This document shows, one piece after another, positions 45,796 through 58,120 of a stretch of DNA of 64,000 nucleotides. Numbering within the stretch: position 1 is the stretch's first letter; every line of letters begins with the position of its first letter. Position numbers and translations under genes: made by a program. The notes under the pieces are model-generated. The model made no database searches. It was not told where the DNA came from and saw only the letters and a list, made by a program, of their open reading frames with translations. The stretch covers positions 4,092,001 through 4,156,000 of the forward strand of contig JAGTWJ010000019.1 in the NCBI GenBank assembly GCA_020064725.1, in the 5' to 3' direction. The stretch is from Drechslerella dactyloides. Its lineage: Eukaryota; Ascomycota; Orbiliomycetes; Orbiliales; Orbiliaceae.

Positions 45796-47576
45796 ATGAT
45801 ACTACGACGGCTCTGCACGGCACGGACGGCCCGCGCGCTCACAGTCTCGGCACACGCGAACGTACGGCCGATATACGCTGCTACGATGCCACTGCGGGCG
45901 AAAATTGGAATTTCGAATGCGATGGCACAAGTAGGCCCTATATCGCATTTGATACTGCAAGAAGATGTAGCTACGGGGAGCTAACGCTGGCCTAGGGCAG
46001 CCGGATGAACTCGACAGACGCCAAACCGTCCGGCGTCGTTACCCAGCCAGAGGAGCCCGATGACGTCCTTTTCGATTCCGTGTACGGCGTGCGCACGATC
46101 CTGTTGAACAGGCCGGCGAAACTCAATGCCCTCAGCGGCTCGATGGCCGGGAAGATCCTTCCGCGACTACTCGTACGCTCCCTCTCCAAGAACTTCAGTC
46201 GTGGAGTTAGAAACTCACAGGCTGGTGCACCTACCTATCTTATAGGAATGGCAAAAATCCGACATGGCAAACGTGATCATCATCAAAGGCGCCGGTGATA
46301 AGGCATTCTGCGCCGGCGGTGACGTCGCCGTCCTCGCCAAGCAGAACAGAACACGAGAAGGCCAAAAGGCCTCCCTCGAATACTTCGCCGTTGAATACAA
46401 GCTTGACAACCTCATCGCCAAGCTCAAGAAGCCCTACGTCGCCTTCATGGACGGCATCACCATGGGAGGCGGCGTCGGGCTCAGCATGCACGGCCACTTC
46501 CGCATCGCGACCGAACGCACCATGTTCTCCATGCCCGAGACCACCATTGGCTTCTTCCCAGACGTCGGCGCCAGCTTCTTCCTACCGCGGATGGACGGTT
46601 ACCTCGGCACGTACCTCGCACTGACAAGTGCGCGGCTAAAGGGCGTGCAGGCGTACTACGCGGGCGTTGCGACGCACTACATACACTCCTCGAGTCTCGA
46701 CGATGTGCAGGCTCGACTGGCGGAGCTCGTGTTCAAAGACCACGACGACCTGCAGTTGCGCCTGGAGCTGATCAACTCCACGATTGAGGAGTTCGTAACA
46801 GGGCTGCCGCCCAACCAGCCGTTCATCTTGGGCGGCGAGACCCGCGAGGCCATTGACCGGTGCGTTCATACCATCGTATTCCATACATATAACACCGCAT
46901 GCTAGTATATATATCCTCATACCCATAAACAACAAGCTGACAGCACACGCACATGAATAGCTGTTTCCGCTACAACACCGTCGACGAGATCATCCAGGCT
47001 CTCGAGGCCGAAAACACAGAATGGGCTGCAGAAACTATCAAAACGATCAAAGGCCGCTCGCCGACCTCCGTGCGCGTCACGCTCCTGGAAATGCGCTACG
47101 GCGCCCAATGGAGCATCAACACGGCCTTCATGCGCGAATACCACATGGCCCGCCACTTCATGAACCACGACGCCCACCCGGACTTCGTCGAGGGCGTCGA
47201 GAAGCAGCTGGCGAAGAAGGACGCGGAGGGCAACAAGCCGCAGCCCGTATGGTCGCCACCGACGCTCGAGGAGACCACCGACGAGGACGCGCTGAGATAT
47301 CTGGGTATCGATGCCGCGGCGCAAGGGTTGGATATCATCAAGGTGGAGCCGGAGAACGACTACCTGCACTATCCACACGGCTGGATTGGCCTGCCGTCGG
47401 AGAATGGCGTGCGGCTGGTATTGGAGGCTGGTGAGGCCAAGACGGTGGACCAGCTGGTGGAGAAGGTGGTGGAGCAGTGGGATGCAAAAGTGGGTGTGCG
47501 TGAGAAGCTGGCGGATATTGTCGCGAGGAAGATCAAGGTGAATGAGGCTGGATTTGCCGAGTGGAAGAAGGCGTAG
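45796..47576 (+). CDS. EHD3: 3-hydroxyisobutyryl-CoA hydrolase, mitochondrial (Ehd3)
   Basis: Four exons (45796-45930, 45996-46172, 46246-46859, 46961-47576) encode 513 residues. The first exon is an Arg-rich mitochondrial presequence. The crotonase fold follows with the oxyanion-hole motifs KAFCAGGDV and GITMGGGVGLS, and the catalytic region RTMFSMPETTIGFFPDVGASFFLPR typical of HIBYL-CoA hydrolases. The C-terminal hydrolase domain has R|CFRYNTVDEI across the last junction and VTLLEMRYG...MREYHMARHFM. The enzyme hydrolyses 3-hydroxyisobutyryl-CoA in valine breakdown. In budding yeast the orthologue also copurifies with the mitoribosome small subunit (mS47), notable beside so many mitoribosome genes. 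Confidence 0.93.
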
Positions 47577-49263
47577 GGGCTCTCTATGCCATGAGGTGCT
47601 GGACGATGTATTTTATGTATGTATGTATGTACGTGTAGGTATCTCTAGATATGTGTGTAATACCAGAATCAGTGGTATCGTATATAGTACACCACATGGA
47701 TGCAAAGTGCTTCCCTCCCGACTCTATCGACATCGACATGTGATTTCAACGGAACCTTCGGAAGGACCCTTAACCATTCAAAGCAGCATTTTGACCAATA
47801 CATGTATACAGCTTGAGCAAAAATACCCGCGGCGATATTTGCGACGCCGCCTTTCGCATCTGCATACTGCATCAACCCGCGCACCCTACAAGGCTTGATC
47901 CCTCAGTCGTAGCCGCAAATGTGCGCGCATATGAAAGGAGGCACGATGGGTTCAACGAGTTTCTTGGCTACGCGTATACGAGTAAACTTAAGAAGCATCT
48001 CATGATATAAAGATTACTATGAAATAGTCATTTTGCATTCTTTTCTCTTCCCGATCGAGCACCCTTTTTTCTTATGTTCGTGTATCCATCGCTATCCAAC
48101 ATCACATCGCATACATTACACGGATTCGTAGACCTCGTCAAACATAAGAGAGAGAAAAAGAGCACCCGAAACCAGGCTACAGGAGAAAAGAGATAACAAA
48201 ACACTAGTGGCTCCTTAATCCAACCCCTTTTAAAGCTCTTTTTGATATACTTGCGTAGATTTTTGTTTTCAAAGCTTCGACCTGTTTTTTGTCCATCCAA
48301 AAAACCCTCAAGCGCAGGGCAACAGACAAGCTTTTCCCAGAGCTGATGCAGCACACAGCTGAAATGTGATATGATTGCGACGGCAGGCAGACAAACATCA
48401 AAAAATACAGTAGTCAAACCTTTTGCACACCATTGAGCCCCGCGCAGAGAATAGAGTGATAATAGTAACCATCAGGAGAACCGAAAACGGACGCATGTTC
48501 CGAGTAACATCCCGAGCCATCGCTGAAACAAATGGATGGGAGGGTATACTAAATCGTTCAACAAAATAGTCGACAGTGCAACTAGCACAAAGGTCCAACA
48601 ACAACCAAAAAAAATGGTGGTCAGCTCTTGACCCACCGATGACAGATCCAAAAGTACATATACAAAACAGACCGGACAGTCCGAAAACTCCCTTCGCCCG
48701 CGCGAATAATTTTTCTCTTTAGGAAGGAAAATTTTATTAGGGAAAAAAGAGGCAAAGGAAATATTAACCAGCCGAAGTGAAGAAACAATGAGATATCGAT
48801 GTCGCAGGCAAACAAACAAAACAGACCAGACCACCCATTTTTAGTCAGAAATTTTTCGTTGAGAATTGATAAAAGAAGATTCACAAACGACAGCGGCAGA
48901 AAATGCGGTTAGTAATCGGAAGTGAACAGCGGGAATTAAAAAACGTAAGCGGTGCGTCCCCTGCGAGACTGTGAGAATCTTGTCTCGATACGAATAAGCC
49001 GATCCAATCACACAGCCCTTTGATGGTGGTGTGCGTCGTGGCGTTCTCTTTGACAGCCCAGTTGGAGCAAATCGAAACGAGTGTCCAGCATGCTGCAGCT
49101 CGATGGGGTGAAGGCTGGGAATAGGCCAATTAGGCGAGCAGGTGCGGGGTAGATCGTTCTGCCGTGTGTAGCCCCACCAGAACGCCTCGATAGCCTGATA
49201 ATGGGTTCCTGATCCGGACTGTAGTAGGAGGGGATCCTTAGTAAGTCGAGGGACAAACAACCA
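47577..49263. other. Convergent gene-free region, probably long 3' UTR of the bZIP gene
   Basis: About 1.7 kb between EHD3 and the minus-strand bZIP gene. A (TATG)n run lies at about 47614-47630. From 48050 to 48900 the sequence is A-rich on plus, so T-rich in the bZIP sense, with many tttgttt-like words typical of fungal 3' UTRs. No frame has a recognisable domain. Confidence 0.5.
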
Positions 49264-50703
49264 CTACTCGAAGCCTGTCGGGGATGTGACAAAGTCCTCA
49301 TCGAGCAAGGTGAGCTGGTCTCCGAGCAGTAGCTTCTGGAAGTCGTCGTCGTCAAAGTCTAGAAGGTGGTTGGACCGCTTGAGGGCCTCGCTTTCGACCT
49401 CCTGGAAGCTGCGGAACTCGTTGAGCCAGCTTGGGGGTTTGAGATCCTCCGGTTTGAGAGCTCCGTTCGTTCCCGCGATCTTAGCCCCTCTTTTGAGTTT
49501 CTTGGCAGAGTCGTTTGTGTCCGCTGCCAGGTACTTCTCGGATTCCTGATGTAGATACTGCTCGATGGGTGCGTTTCCGCATCCGTGGTGAGTGAGCACC
49601 ATCTGCTTCAGTCGTAGGACATCGCTGCGAAGCTTCGACACGGTTGCCGAGAGGAACCGGTTCTGTTGGATGAGCAGCCTGCTCTTCTCTTCCAACCGCT
49701 GGTTCATGATCTTCTTCTTCTTTCGGCACTTGCTGGCGGCAATCCGGTTGCGCTCGAGAAAGCGCGCTCGTTTCTCGGATTCGTTCAGCTTCGACGAGTC
49801 CTCGTCATCTTCCTCGCAGTCCGTTGTGGACTTCTTCCTCTTGCGACCGGCCGCTGCGCTCGCGGAATCGATCGTGTGGAAGCTAGTTGATGTCGTCGGA
49901 CTGAGGGGCTCTGCCTTGATGTCGCTCGATGAGATGCTCTCAGTGACAAAGATCCCATCCATGCGGGAGATCAGATGTGGGACCGGCGCATCCGAAAGTC
50001 TCGTTCTTACTCGCGATGAAGCTTTCGCCTGACCTTCTTGTTTCCGTGACGGGACTGCAACCTCGTTTTGGGCGAGTGTATCCGACATCAGATGGAACAT
50101 TGGGTCAGTTGAACTCCAGCTTTGCGGCAGCGACATGTTTCGCTTGTGAACAGCAGATTTTGTAGCCCCCGACATGCTCTGGCTCTTTCTTGTGCCCTGG
50201 ACTGTCGAGGACACGAACGGAAGGCTCTTCGCGTGTTCTCTCGTCAGCGTTCCGGTGGGCGTCAGCTCCTCCGGGCTGGTTATCGGGGTTATTGATGAGA
50301 CGGGGCTATCAGGGAATGTTGTGGCAATCGAGAACGTGAAGGGACTTGGGCTGCGAGAAGCACTTAGTACGGACGGAAGGGAGCCATCGGCAACGGTTAG
50401 AGACTTTGGCGACTGTTCGGGCGTGAGGGTTTGATCGAGTTTTGTGTGGATTGTGGGCAGGGTATCATCTTTGATGAGCTTTGGCTTATCGAAGACGGAG
50501 GCCGCCAGTTGATGTTCCTTGCGTAATGTCGAGTTGGCGAGCGAGAGCCCGGCCGCCGTCGAGTTACCAAAGTATTCGTCAAAAGGGTTCATGCCGTCAT
50601 TAAAGATCGAATTGAAGAAGTTTGGGGTGAGCTGGTTGGAGGGGAGGTCAGCGATGGTGAGGCTTCCGCCTGCCATGGTCGAGTGCTTCGCTACAGCTGC
50701 CAT
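49264..50703 (-). CDS. bZIP transcription factor, ATF/CREB type
   Basis: An uninterrupted frame of 479 residues. The basic region carries N-x2-A-A-x2-C-R at Asn319, Ala322, Ala323, Cys326 and Arg327, followed by KKKK. Leucines at 337, 344, 351, 358 and 365 form five perfect heptads. A conserved HHGCG..PIEQYL block follows the zipper, as in fungal Atf/CREB proteins. The N-terminal 280 residues are Ser/Thr/Pro-rich with several SP/TP sites, possible MAP-kinase targets. An acidic patch CEEDDEDSS precedes the basic region. Family members mediate stress, spore and secondary-metabolism responses; which branch (AtfA- or AtfB/Atf21-like) is unsettled. Confidence 0.88.
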   Translation of the reverse strand: MAAVAKHSTMAGGSLTIADLPSNQLTPNFFNSIFNDGMNPFDEYFGNSTAAGLSLANSTLRKEHQLAASVFDKPKLIKDDTLPTIHTKLDQTLTPEQSPKSLTVADGSLPSVLSASRSPSPFTFSIATTFPDSPVSSITPITSPEELTPTGTLTREHAKSLPFVSSTVQGTRKSQSMSGATKSAVHKRNMSLPQSWSSTDPMFHLMSDTLAQNEVAVPSRKQEGQAKASSRVRTRLSDAPVPHLISRMDGIFVTESISSSDIKAEPLSPTTSTSFHTIDSASAAAGRKRKKSTTDCEEDDEDSSKLNESEKRARFLERNRIAASKCRKKKKIMNQRLEEKSRLLIQQNRFLSATVSKLRSDVLRLKQMVLTHHGCGNAPIEQYLHQESEKYLAADTNDSAKKLKRGAKIAGTNGALKPEDLKPPSWLNEFRSFQEVESEALKRSNHLLDFDDDDFQKLLLGDQLTLLDEDFVTSPTGFE

Positions 50704-53700
50704 TTTGACGAATTGCGAGTGTTGGAATTAGATGATATAGTAGTTTCTTCTACCGGAGGGTACGATAAGAAGCGGAGTTCGGAGGTTGACCAGGTGGCTG
50801 AGTGGCGTGTATTATCTTACGATCGATCTTGTTCCCCGCGATGCAATCGACACCTGACTTGGCGATCTGGACTGCGGTTGCTGTCAGCTCGAATGCCCAC
50901 AAGCCTTATAAATAGTCTCCTGGGAGAATTAATTGAAGAATGAGTTCTGCGATAGGCTTTGGGACAGAGATAAAGGTCCCGGGCCGTCCACAGAAAGGCG
51001 GGTGTTTTACGGAACAGGGTGGGATCAGAGAGCCAAAGCAGCCAGGGCAGCAAGCCGGGTGGACTGATTATGGGTCTAGATGCAGTTCAGGAATGTCGAC
51101 GTGCATGGCAGCCCGCCGTCGCACAGGCCGGTCCCGAGCATGTCTGTATGTACACATACATGCGAATGGGTATTCCGCCCAGCGGCATTTTTCAACATGG
51201 CTGATTGCGGTGTTGAAGAAACGGGAACAAAAAACTCTATTCGAGTCTCCCTGGTCAAACAGCCAGATAGCCAGCCAGGCTGCTGCTGCCGTAGCATGCA
51301 CAGGGGAGTCGACATGGGTGGAGAGGTGGTTGCGGTGGGAATGATACATGGACTAACTAAGTAGCTTGGAGATAGAGGCAAAGTGGAGGACTTACTTGCA
51401 TTCACGTTGGATCCGTTGCTTCCTCGCCAGTGGAGTAGTCCGTGAATTCAGCCGAATACAGAAAAAGAGGTTACTGGGGATCGTAAATCGGCGGCCATAA
51501 GCTGCTAGGCAGCCTGCCTTTGAAGAAAAAGCGGTAGAGGCGTCGGCCCTAAGAGCTCTTCAATCTCTCGATCGATCGATCGCTGCGTGTTTGAGCTGGT
51601 GGAAGCTGGCGGGTTGAATTCGGCTTGTCCCGTTGAGCTTGTGGGCACTTGTTTGCCGCAAACGAGCAGTGCTGCGAATAGTTCGGCGGAATGCGATCAC
51701 AAGCCTCGAAGTACGGATATCGAAAACGTCTAAAACGCTTCCGGAGGCCGCTGCTGTTGCTGAAAAACAGAGGAGAGGGATACACTGGGTTCGTGCGAGT
51801 CACAAACCCGCTGAAGACAGAATCCGAGACTGTGAAGAGTTTGTGGAAGCCGGGTAGGACGTGTTCTTTCTGGTCGGGTTCAGCGGGGAACGAGAGTGAT
51901 ATTAGTAGTACTGAGAGCAACCACGACAATATGCAATAAGTATCTCCTTCGACGTGGCAGCGGTATCCGAGGGGTAGGCAAGGAGTGGCTGGTTGGCTGG
52001 TAGTAGGCGGGTCGACGTCGAGACGAGTCTCCGTGCTGCTGGTAGACACACTTCAAGTTTGCTGGCCGTCGTCGTCTCCTTGCTTCTAGTCTTCGTCCTT
52101 GTTCTCTTTGCACAAGCGATTGAAAAGCACGATAGATCTTGAGTCCAACTTCCGGCCGTTCATCACTGCGGAGCGTGAGCTTATATATGAATGGCAGCTT
52201 CTTGCATGCATGCCTCCTGGCTGCCTGCCATCGGCGGAGAACCTTATATCACCAAGCAATAATCATATTACACGCTTGCTGGCCCAGAATCAGGATCGAG
52301 CGAGATCGAGAGATCGAACGAAACGGACGCGCTGCCCCGCCGAAAAAGAAACACAATGCGAAAATCACAAACAGGCCGCCCGGAAAAAGCAACGACATCC
52401 GAGGCCGAATGAAAGACGCAGAATCTGCTTGTCCGTACTTAGTACTGCTGCTGCTGCGATTGAAAGAAACATGTGCAGGAGTATTCTGACATATCTGGAC
52501 GCTAGGAACAGACAGGCATGGGGCGAGGGTCGACGCCCTTTCTCTCCTTGTCCTCCTCACTGCAGAAAACCGGTTGTCAGTCGACAGTGTGGCTGGAGGG
52601 CTTTTGTTCCCGTTGGGCAGGTACATATCACATCCTGTACCGTGTCTCCACCGTGTACAGTCGTACGTCGACAAGTACATGTACATGCACGGAGCAGTCT
52701 CTCGACTACCTATGGGCGTTAAGCTTTCTGGAGGCCATCGATATCCGGGTGTGGCTACACACGCCTCGCCTGCCCCGCCAGATGAAGACCTAGTTTCGTC
52801 GCGATGCACCGCGATACACCGATCGCCGTTGGAACCGCTCGCAGCGCTGGTCAGGAGGCGGCATTGACATCATAAGTCTATCAAATCGTTCAATTGGTGC
52901 CTGTCGTGGCAGCGCCGCCACGCCCGCTAATTAATTTGAGAGGGAGCTTTGTTTTGGCTGGTGGGGTGCCTGCGACGACTCTTTCATCATAGGCTCATGG
53001 GAGCGCTCGGCGGGGACCGGGGTGCCCTCATCGACCATGACGCTGGGCATCGGACGCCGCGCCCGGCCCTCTCGCTTACACACACCAGCCTAAGACCTCG
53101 CCTGCGGCGCGGTGATCTGGGGAAACTTAGTTGATCGAACACATTCTGGACGGTAGCTTCGTTTTCACCATACTCAGAAACAGGGAAACGCCTCCAAGCA
53201 AAATTTTCCCCATTGGCTCGAGGAAATGGCTGCATGGAATGCATGTCGACAGTTCAGTTCAACCTGGTCCACCCGGCACAGCAGGACTGGCTGCTATTGT
53301 TTGATTCGGTGCCAGTCCCTGTGGCTGGCCGAGCTAACGAATCCGGCTTTTCGATGAGAGCTTCCCACCTCTTGCGAATCTGACACACAAAAGACGCTGG
53401 GCACTTGCACATACCCGACCTTTGCATTCGCAAATATCCGTGGACGTGTCATTCCGCATGCATCCAAGCACCCCCGCGGACGGTTTCCTCACCCCCAAAA
53501 GAAACCCCTCGAAATCCCGCTGGGAATTCCTTCCATCCCGGCGGGCCTGTCTACCTGCGTTTCAGTTATAACCCGCCAGCTTGTTTTCCCGACCTACTTT
53601 ATTTATTTCTTGCCACACCTTGGTCGCTCGGTGCTTTCCGCGGCATCCCCCCCGAGCTGACACTCTGATCGTGCCCAACATGTTTGTTTTCCGTGATCTT

Positions 53701-56700
53701 TGACGTAATAGCTTCACCGCTCACTCGCGGTTATCGATCGACGCTGCAGCGCCGCGACGACCGCCCACTCAGAAGCCGTTAGCCGGGCGGACGCCATTTT
53801 CTCCATCTCATCTCTGCAGAGCAGGAGGATCCTGTGTGATCCTGCTTTATCAGCGTATCGATTTACCAACGGTGTCCTGATGAAGCCCTAATCAGAAGAC
53901 ACCAGCGTCATAGGCCATTCGTTCCCAGTCTACTGAGATTCCCCCATCAACTAATGCTGTCACTCCAGAAATGCATGCCTGCAAGTACCAGTCCTGGCGC
54001 CGTTATCCCCCCCATGTGCATAATAGACGGCGCCACCCTCATGCCGGAAGTTTGTTTGTCAACTTTCCTCCTTCCTGAACGTTCCAGTACCCACTTTGAA
54101 CGCTAGGCATTCTTTCACGCAGCCCGTCCACCCAAACCCAACCCGCTGTTCGCTATAGCTTCTCCCTCTCTTCTCTGGAAGCTGATAAGAAAAAATATCT
54201 GTGGTGAATTTGGTGGTTAGCCAGCGCATGCCTCGTGCGTGTGTTTCTCTCGTCCAATCACCGTTCGTACGTTCCCGGCTTCCTTCTTCCGCAATGTATG
54301 CTAGTTTGTCCGTGGAATGCTTGGGCTTTGCTTCGGGAAGATGACAGGCCCAAAGACACAGTCAGAACTGGTCTTGAATTGGAGGGTTGCTTCCTGTCTT
54401 GAAAGCCTGCATACGCATCGGCCGAAGCTAACTTGGCAGCGCGCGTTCCCCATACTATATTCCGATCCACGGGCCCTTTCTCAACATTTTTTTTTCTCTT
54501 CCTCTTTTTAGGCGGTCGTTATCAATTCTCGGGGTTTCGAGATTGACATTCTGGAGGCCCGCTTTCAAGACGACTGCTTGCAGATGTGTGTCTACTTGCA
54601 TAAGAAACCAAGTACGACTTCAGATCAAAAGGATTTTGGAAATGAAAAGGACGAAGAAATTGACGATTGCGATTCGATATGTATCGGATTGTAACCTTCA
54701 ACCTCTTCTATCCTACGTCCCTCCGACCTTTACTACCGTATCAGGATTCCCCAAGCTAGGTAGCTGCTATCGGAGTCACAGGTCACATTGACACTGTTCT
54801 GGGAGCTCTTTAGCAGTCCAGATCGATCGAGTGGCCACAGATCGAACATCAACGTATACCACAACATATGCCTGTTTAAAACCCCAGATTCATGGGATAA
54901 ATGTGGTCTCGTAAACCATATCCTCCCTGGAACCGTGTGGGTTTGGCTTGCGAGACTGGAATAAACGTATTACTTGCTCAAAAAGCCAGCATCAATCATT
55001 TGAAATATTTAACGCCTATATTTAGCCTCTACAATCAATAATAAATAACAATAAGGTGTTGATGGATGCATGGCGTATACGTGGCTGTGCGCATATGGTG
55101 AACTCAAAGGCCTAGTCCCAGACGGCCCACCGCATACATACATGTACAAGGTTGTGGCTGGTACCCTTTTCTGCATATAATATTCTTCTTGTTTGCCGGT
55201 AGTTGGACGTAAGCTTCCAGTCTGCCAGCATACGCATTCCTGAGACGCCTAATACAACTTAATAGTGCCATATATTGGACAGAACGGTCAATAGTCTGGC
55301 GCCATAACTTTTGTTACTATACACAACAAGCGTTTCAGCTTTGAGTGCCGGAGTGATGCATGGTACTATACCTAGCGTGCATTTACATGTAATAGCGTAC
55401 TGGAACGCTGCCACGTTAAGCATCGGCCGGCTGTGGCTTGTCAGCAGGCCGACGCTGTGTCCGAGAGGCGGAACACAGCAGGTCGCACAGCATGCGGACA
55501 CGCGACCATACGCATGGGGACACGGCGGTCCGGAGCTAGGCGAGTCTGTCAGTGATGTGCGGATTTCCGACTCCGCGAATGACACTGGGCGAGCAATTCT
55601 ATATCACCAATATTCTGCATGGATGGTCAAAACGGGCTTCTTTATTGAAGTCCTATAGCGCCTGACTTCGAGTCTACTAAGTGAAGTCATCGTTTGCAAC
55701 TCCCCACACAATGCAAAGTATTGTGGACTGCGAGAAATTTGTATGCTATATTATATATCAGTAGATCGTTCGTGGCCCCTGGCGCTCTGGCTTCGAGACC
55801 ATATCAGCAACTAGGTTAGCCACCGAGGTCAATTTCAAGTGCCTGATACGCTAGTATGCTAGTATCACCCAAATGTACTAGCGCTGTCATCTGATCGAGC
55901 GCTCGGGCCCGGATACGTACAGTGCTAGCGTACTTTGATGCCGCAGATCCACCGTGGAATATACATACGACTGTCGAATCGTTCGATCGACAAACCATAA
56001 ATTGAGGGCACGTACGTACGGGCTGATATTTCTTCAAACTTCTGAACGATGAGCCGTTTATTGGTGTAGATACCAACGTCAGGGCGAGAAAGAATCGATA
56101 TCTTCCGTATGTACCTGCCTGAGTTTCCCATATGCCATGAGCATTCGGACATACGCCTGCTGTAGGATCGATCCCACCATTAGATATCTTTGCTCAAGGC
56201 ACCCTGGACAATATACGTATTAATTGCACACGCATGAGAGGATTCAAATGATAATTCGATTGCCCCAGTGTCTCAGGCGTGAATAAAACGGGGTAGAAAC
56301 AACCAGGAACCCCCTGACCCTAGCACAATACCGCAGCGTAGATCTAGATAGCCTGAATATATATATAGGCGTAGTATAAATTGCCAAAGATATAGCGAAA
56401 GCGTACTCAGACGAGCACCAGGTGATCGCCATGGCCACGAGTACTTGTAGATTATCAACATACTAAGGACGGTCAAAATAAGTGAAACTTCAAGCCGGGG
56501 CTTGTAATATCGTCTATGCAAATACGTCACGCTCGTGGCTATATCAACACTACACAGCCCAGCTATTCAAGGCCTGAATTTGATATAATACTATTATTCT
56601 GCAGGAGGGTCACTTTTATTTTGACTCATGCGATCTATTTCTGCATTCATACACCTCAGTATTTCCTGCGGGTTCATGCACCAGATATGCCGGATGGGGC

Positions 56701-58120
56701 CGCTCAGTATGTATTTTTCACGGTCGGTGTTGCGCTACAGAGACTGGCTTTTCGGGATCTCGATCCACGCTAAGTTTGTGGCTCGTGAAGCTGCGGCCCA
56801 GATGTACTGATATATTTTCGAATGTTCAAGGTCCTTTCGAGAATCTAGATATTTGTGTACAGTATTCAATTGAGACGAAGTAGACACATAATTTTCAAAG
56901 CCGTTCTACAATCCGGTGGATAAGTCAGTGGATACTCGTACACTTCTATCGGCAGAATATGGCTCCCAGTCCCATAGCGCGTAGCAATCATCGGCATCTG
57001 GACGCCGAGACGTATGGAAGGCCGATGAGCCTTATATGCCAAGGTTTCATGACCACAGTTGATGCGTTATGCGAGAAAAAGTATATACTCTGACTCATGA
57101 ATGGACTACTGCCCGTTCAATACTATTATAAACGTAGGTATGAAACCACTCATTGCGGACGGAATAGTAAATTATCCGTGGCTTATTTTCAACCTCTCGG
57201 AATAGAAGAGAGCCCTGTGGTTTAGTTATTGTAAAATATATCAAGAGACGTTGTGCACGTAAGCATGCGAGACAGCCGAGCATGCAACTGCATTCTCCTG
57301 TAGCATGTAGCCGCACTTTCGGTTCTGGATCAATTATCTGTGTTATAAATGTTATAAAGAACTAGATTTGTCTCGGGGGTCGAACGCGTGCCTCTAGCAC
57401 CCCGGTGACGTACGGCAGTCTGGTTTACGAGACAACAGACGTCGGCTCTGCCTGCCGTCAGTACCTCGGCCGCTCTGGTGGATGAAGCTTGTAATGCTGA
57501 TCTTAAAAGCTTGAGCTTAAACAGCCTCTTCCTCATCCGGTGACGTCAACCGGCCGCGGCCAGAGTTCTTCGACAACACCGCATCCGAGTAATGAGCAGT
57601 CAGTTTCCCCGAGAGGACCTCAAAGGCACAGCGTGCTAGAAATTCAGCTCCCATCGATGCATCGCGCGCCACCAATTGTGGCTTGACCAGATATCCAGTC
57701 TGGCTGCGTTGTTTTTGTGGTAGTTCTCGATACCTATCTTCAGGCTTCTAGACACGCAATCATGCGAATATACGAAGGATAGGACAATACCACACTGTAG
57801 AATAGCCCCTTGGATTTGACCTGTCGCGTATTCTATAGTCTCGAGAAGACCTGTTGAGACTCGAGTCTTCTCACACGGCAGCGAATCCGCGACGTCAAGA
57901 GACGACGTCCGCTTGTGTTGCGGTGTGGTACAAGCAGCCTCGCTACCGGCGAAATTTTTCCCACTGGAAGAGAGAGCCGCACACGTCTGAAAAAGCTTCT
58001 CGATTCGACCTCACCAAACCCACACATACATCAACCAACCCCACCCGGCGTCGTCGACACGCGCTCTCATTCGCTCGGTACACGCAATCGCCTAACTCTC
58101 CCCTCATACATTCCTTCCCA
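50704..58120. other. Long gene-poor region upstream of the bZIP gene and TUF1
   Basis: About 7.4 kb with no supportable gene. Three zones are visible. 50.7-52.9 kb has balanced composition and is probably promoter and leader of the bZIP gene (tttataagg on its sense strand near 50905), with short frames that could be uORFs. 52.9-54.5 kb is pyrimidine-rich on plus. 54.5-57.8 kb is AT- and TpA-rich with stops in every frame, resembling the degraded blocks at the left end of the window. The last 250 bases (C/T-rich) are the TUF1 promoter. A frame of 166 residues at 51549-52049 (minus) has no recognisable domain. Confidence 0.55.

Noticed and set aside
50780..50815. tRNA-like words (ggtggctgagtggc) and similar fragments elsewhere
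   Set aside because: No acceptor stem or T-loop partner at the right distance; no complete tRNA cloverleaf was found in the window by eye.
51549..52049. 166-residue frame on the minus strand upstream of the bZIP gene
   Set aside because: No recognisable domain. The hydrophobic stretch inside it is not preceded by a credible signal-peptide start. It may be leader sequence.
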